NCBI GenBank assembly: GCA_051004815.1
Contig: JBPCJY010000097.1
Location: 1-42,684, forward strand
Direction: 5' to 3'
DNA: 42,684 nt
From: JBBQXY01 sp051004815
GTDB lineage: Bacteria > Chloroflexota > Ktedonobacteria > Ktedonobacterales > Ktedonobacteraceae
The stretch's first letter is position 1. Every line of letters starts with the position of its first letter. The translations under genes and the position numbers were made by a program. The notes beneath the pieces were generated by a model. That model was given only the letters and a program-made list of their open reading frames with translations. It did no database searches and was not told the origin of the DNA. Of the stretch, positions 41,425-42,684 are shown in pieces.

Positions 41425-42537
41425 GTGAAACTAATCAACGTCCACGAATATGAAGCAACCGCCCAGGCACTCATTGAAGCGACCGCCTGGGACTACTACC
41501 ATGGCGGCAGTGATGACGAGGTGACACTGCGAGCCAACCGCAGCGCGTTCGAGCATATTCGCTTGCGCCCACGGATGCTCGTCGATGTGCGGAACATCGA
41601 CATAAGCACCACCGTCCTGGGTACTCCGGTGAGTATGCCGATTCTGGTCGCGCCAAGTGCCTATCACGGGCTGGCACATACAGAGGGCGAGTGCGCGACC
41701 GTTCGCGGTGCAGGTATGGCGGGTACGCTAATGACCGCCAGTACGTTTTCCAATCGCAGCATTGAGGAGATCGCCGCCGTCGCCACCGGGCCGCTCTGGT
41801 TTCAGTTGTACATCCATCGCGATCTAAATAGAGGGGAAGAGGTAGTACGACGCGCTGAAGCAGCCGGGTACAAAGCCATTGTTCTGACGGCAGATACGCC
41901 TGTCCTGGGTAATCGAGAACGCGATACACGCAACAATTTCTCCTTACCTCCTGGTATGCAAGCGGGCAACTTTCCCAATGATGATGTCGATGCCACCCAC
42001 CCCACCAACAACCCGGAAGCTCCCGATCCAGATGCAAACGATGTTGCCAACAAGGATACCGTAGCCGAGAATCGCATTCTCCTGCCCATCATGCCCACCT
42101 GGGAAACAATAGACTGGTTACGCACGATCACCACGCTTCCCATCGTGGTGAAGGGAATTCTCACGGCAGAGGATGCTCATCTGGCACTGGAACGCGGCGC
42201 GGCAGCTATTCTTGTCTCCAATCACGGCGGACGGCAACTCGACTCCGCGCTCGCCGGTATTGAGGCATTGCCAGAAATCGTGGAGGTAGTAGCTGGACGT
42301 TGCGAGGTCTACATGGATGGTGGCATACGGCGCGGCACCGATATTATCAAGGCCCTGGCCTTGGGTGCGCGTGCCGTCCTCGTCGGTCGCCCCATCCTCT
42401 GGGGTCTGGCAGTAGATGGTGCGGAAGGGGTACGCGACATACTGGAGATATTGCGAGCCGAACTCGAATTAGCCATGATGCTCTCCGGTCGCCCCACCCT
42501 GGCGAGCATCGACCGCTCACTAGTCAAGATGATGTAA
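41425..42537 (+). CDS. FMN-dependent alpha-hydroxy-acid oxidase/dehydrogenase
   Basis: The 370-residue TIM-barrel flavoprotein belongs to the glycolate/lactate oxidase family. It has the FMN-binding stretch MPILVAPSAYHGLAH, WFQLYIHRD, VLTADTPVLGNRERDTRNNF, IVVKGILTAEDA and the active-site LVSNHGGRQLDSAL with catalytic His and Arg. Lactate or glycolate is the probable substrate. The insertion around residues 185-215, rich in Asn, Asp and Pro, is a variable loop (loop 4) in the family. The start is GTG at 41425, 5 nt after serS; AAGGAG lies 13 nt upstream, a long spacing. It is probably co-transcribed with serS, an odd pairing. Confidence 0.9.
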   Translation: MKLINVHEYEATAQALIEATAWDYYHGGSDDEVTLRANRSAFEHIRLRPRMLVDVRNIDISTTVLGTPVSMPILVAPSAYHGLAHTEGECATVRGAGMAGTLMTASTFSNRSIEEIAAVATGPLWFQLYIHRDLNRGEEVVRRAEAAGYKAIVLTADTPVLGNRERDTRNNFSLPPGMQAGNFPNDDVDATHPTNNPEAPDPDANDVANKDTVAENRILLPIMPTWETIDWLRTITTLPIVVKGILTAEDAHLALERGAAAILVSNHGGRQLDSALAGIEALPEIVEVVAGRCEVYMDGGIRRGTDIIKALALGARAVLVGRPILWGLAVDGAEGVRDILEILRAELELAMMLSGRPTLASIDRSLVKMM

Positions 42538-42548
42538 GGCAGTATGGC

Positions 42549-42573
42549 CTGGGAACGGCTAGCCGTTCCCCAG
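42549..42573 (+). terminator. Hairpin after FMN oxidase gene
   Basis: A perfect 20-bp palindrome, GGGAACGGCTAGCCGTTCCC (42551-42570), extended by CT and CAG, lies 13 nt past the stop. There is no U-run, so it is a possible terminator or 3' hairpin. Confidence 0.4.
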
Positions 42574-42684
42574 CCATCCCGCCTTCCCACCCTATCCATC
42601 CCCTTCCAAACGTATAAGCTCACATCGGATCCTCTTCAACCAACGGGTGGTGGCTCGCACTCTTCCTCCCAACTCCGCATCCTA

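Overview
The window looks like a chromosomal piece of a spore-forming, filamentous Chloroflexota bacterium of the Ktedonobacter type. This is inferred from gene content, not from a marker tree. It combines a Bacillus-like PrkA/YhbH/SpoVR sporulation and stress module with a stand-alone IscB element of the kind abundant in Ktedonobacter. It also has zinc-ribbon/FHA and Ala-Thr-rich membrane proteins, a T-box leader, moderate GC and several long palindromic repeats. No rRNA, tRNA or CRISPR array was seen.

Layout. 1-9400 (minus): a three-gene module prkA-yhbH-spoVR. PrkA carries two inteins and SpoVR one, all with LAGLIDADG-type endonuclease motifs. Removing them leaves products of about 631 and 479 residues, the normal family sizes. 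A promoter about 440 nt upstream of prkA suggests a long leader with a hairpin and a possible 44-codon ORF. 9500-10334 (minus): a SAM hydroxide adenosyltransferase (DUF62). 10725-12390 (plus): an IscB element with a structured upstream RNA (HEARO/omega RNA) and an intact RuvC/HNH nuclease, lying in a divergent intergenic region. 12515-15086: a degenerate receiver protein with a long linker and a GspE/MshE-N-like tail, a possible small membrane protein, and a small acidic gene broken or recoded at a run of eight A. 15302-22628 (minus): a GlsB/YeaQ-type membrane protein, MurA with Asp in place of the catalytic Cys, a CrtI-like flavoprotein, two zinc-ribbon/FHA paralogues and a lipoprotein.

22650-27531 (mostly plus): DnaA, a two-TM membrane protein, ClpS, a universal stress protein and a GAF protein. 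27559-34989: a DUF711 protein (minus), a Dna2-like nuclease-helicase with an Fe-S cysteine set (plus), a GmhB-like phosphatase (minus), and an overlapping ribokinase/nucleoside hydrolase pair that would salvage ribose from nucleosides. 35231-39694 (plus): a MIP18/DUF59 Fe-S assembly factor, then three tandem membrane-anchored paralogues that keep the same outer domain but have different cytoplasmic heads. 39720-42537 (plus): a T-box-controlled serS followed by an FMN-dependent alpha-hydroxy-acid oxidase.

Dispersed structure. A 33-34 bp arm is identical in two long inverted repeats (22851 and 35020). Diverged pieces lie directly before serS and perhaps between prkA and yhbH. Several promoter-like sites share the form TTGACA or TTGGCT, 17 bp, TATGCT. 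All function calls come from reading the translations and motifs by eye; no database search was run.
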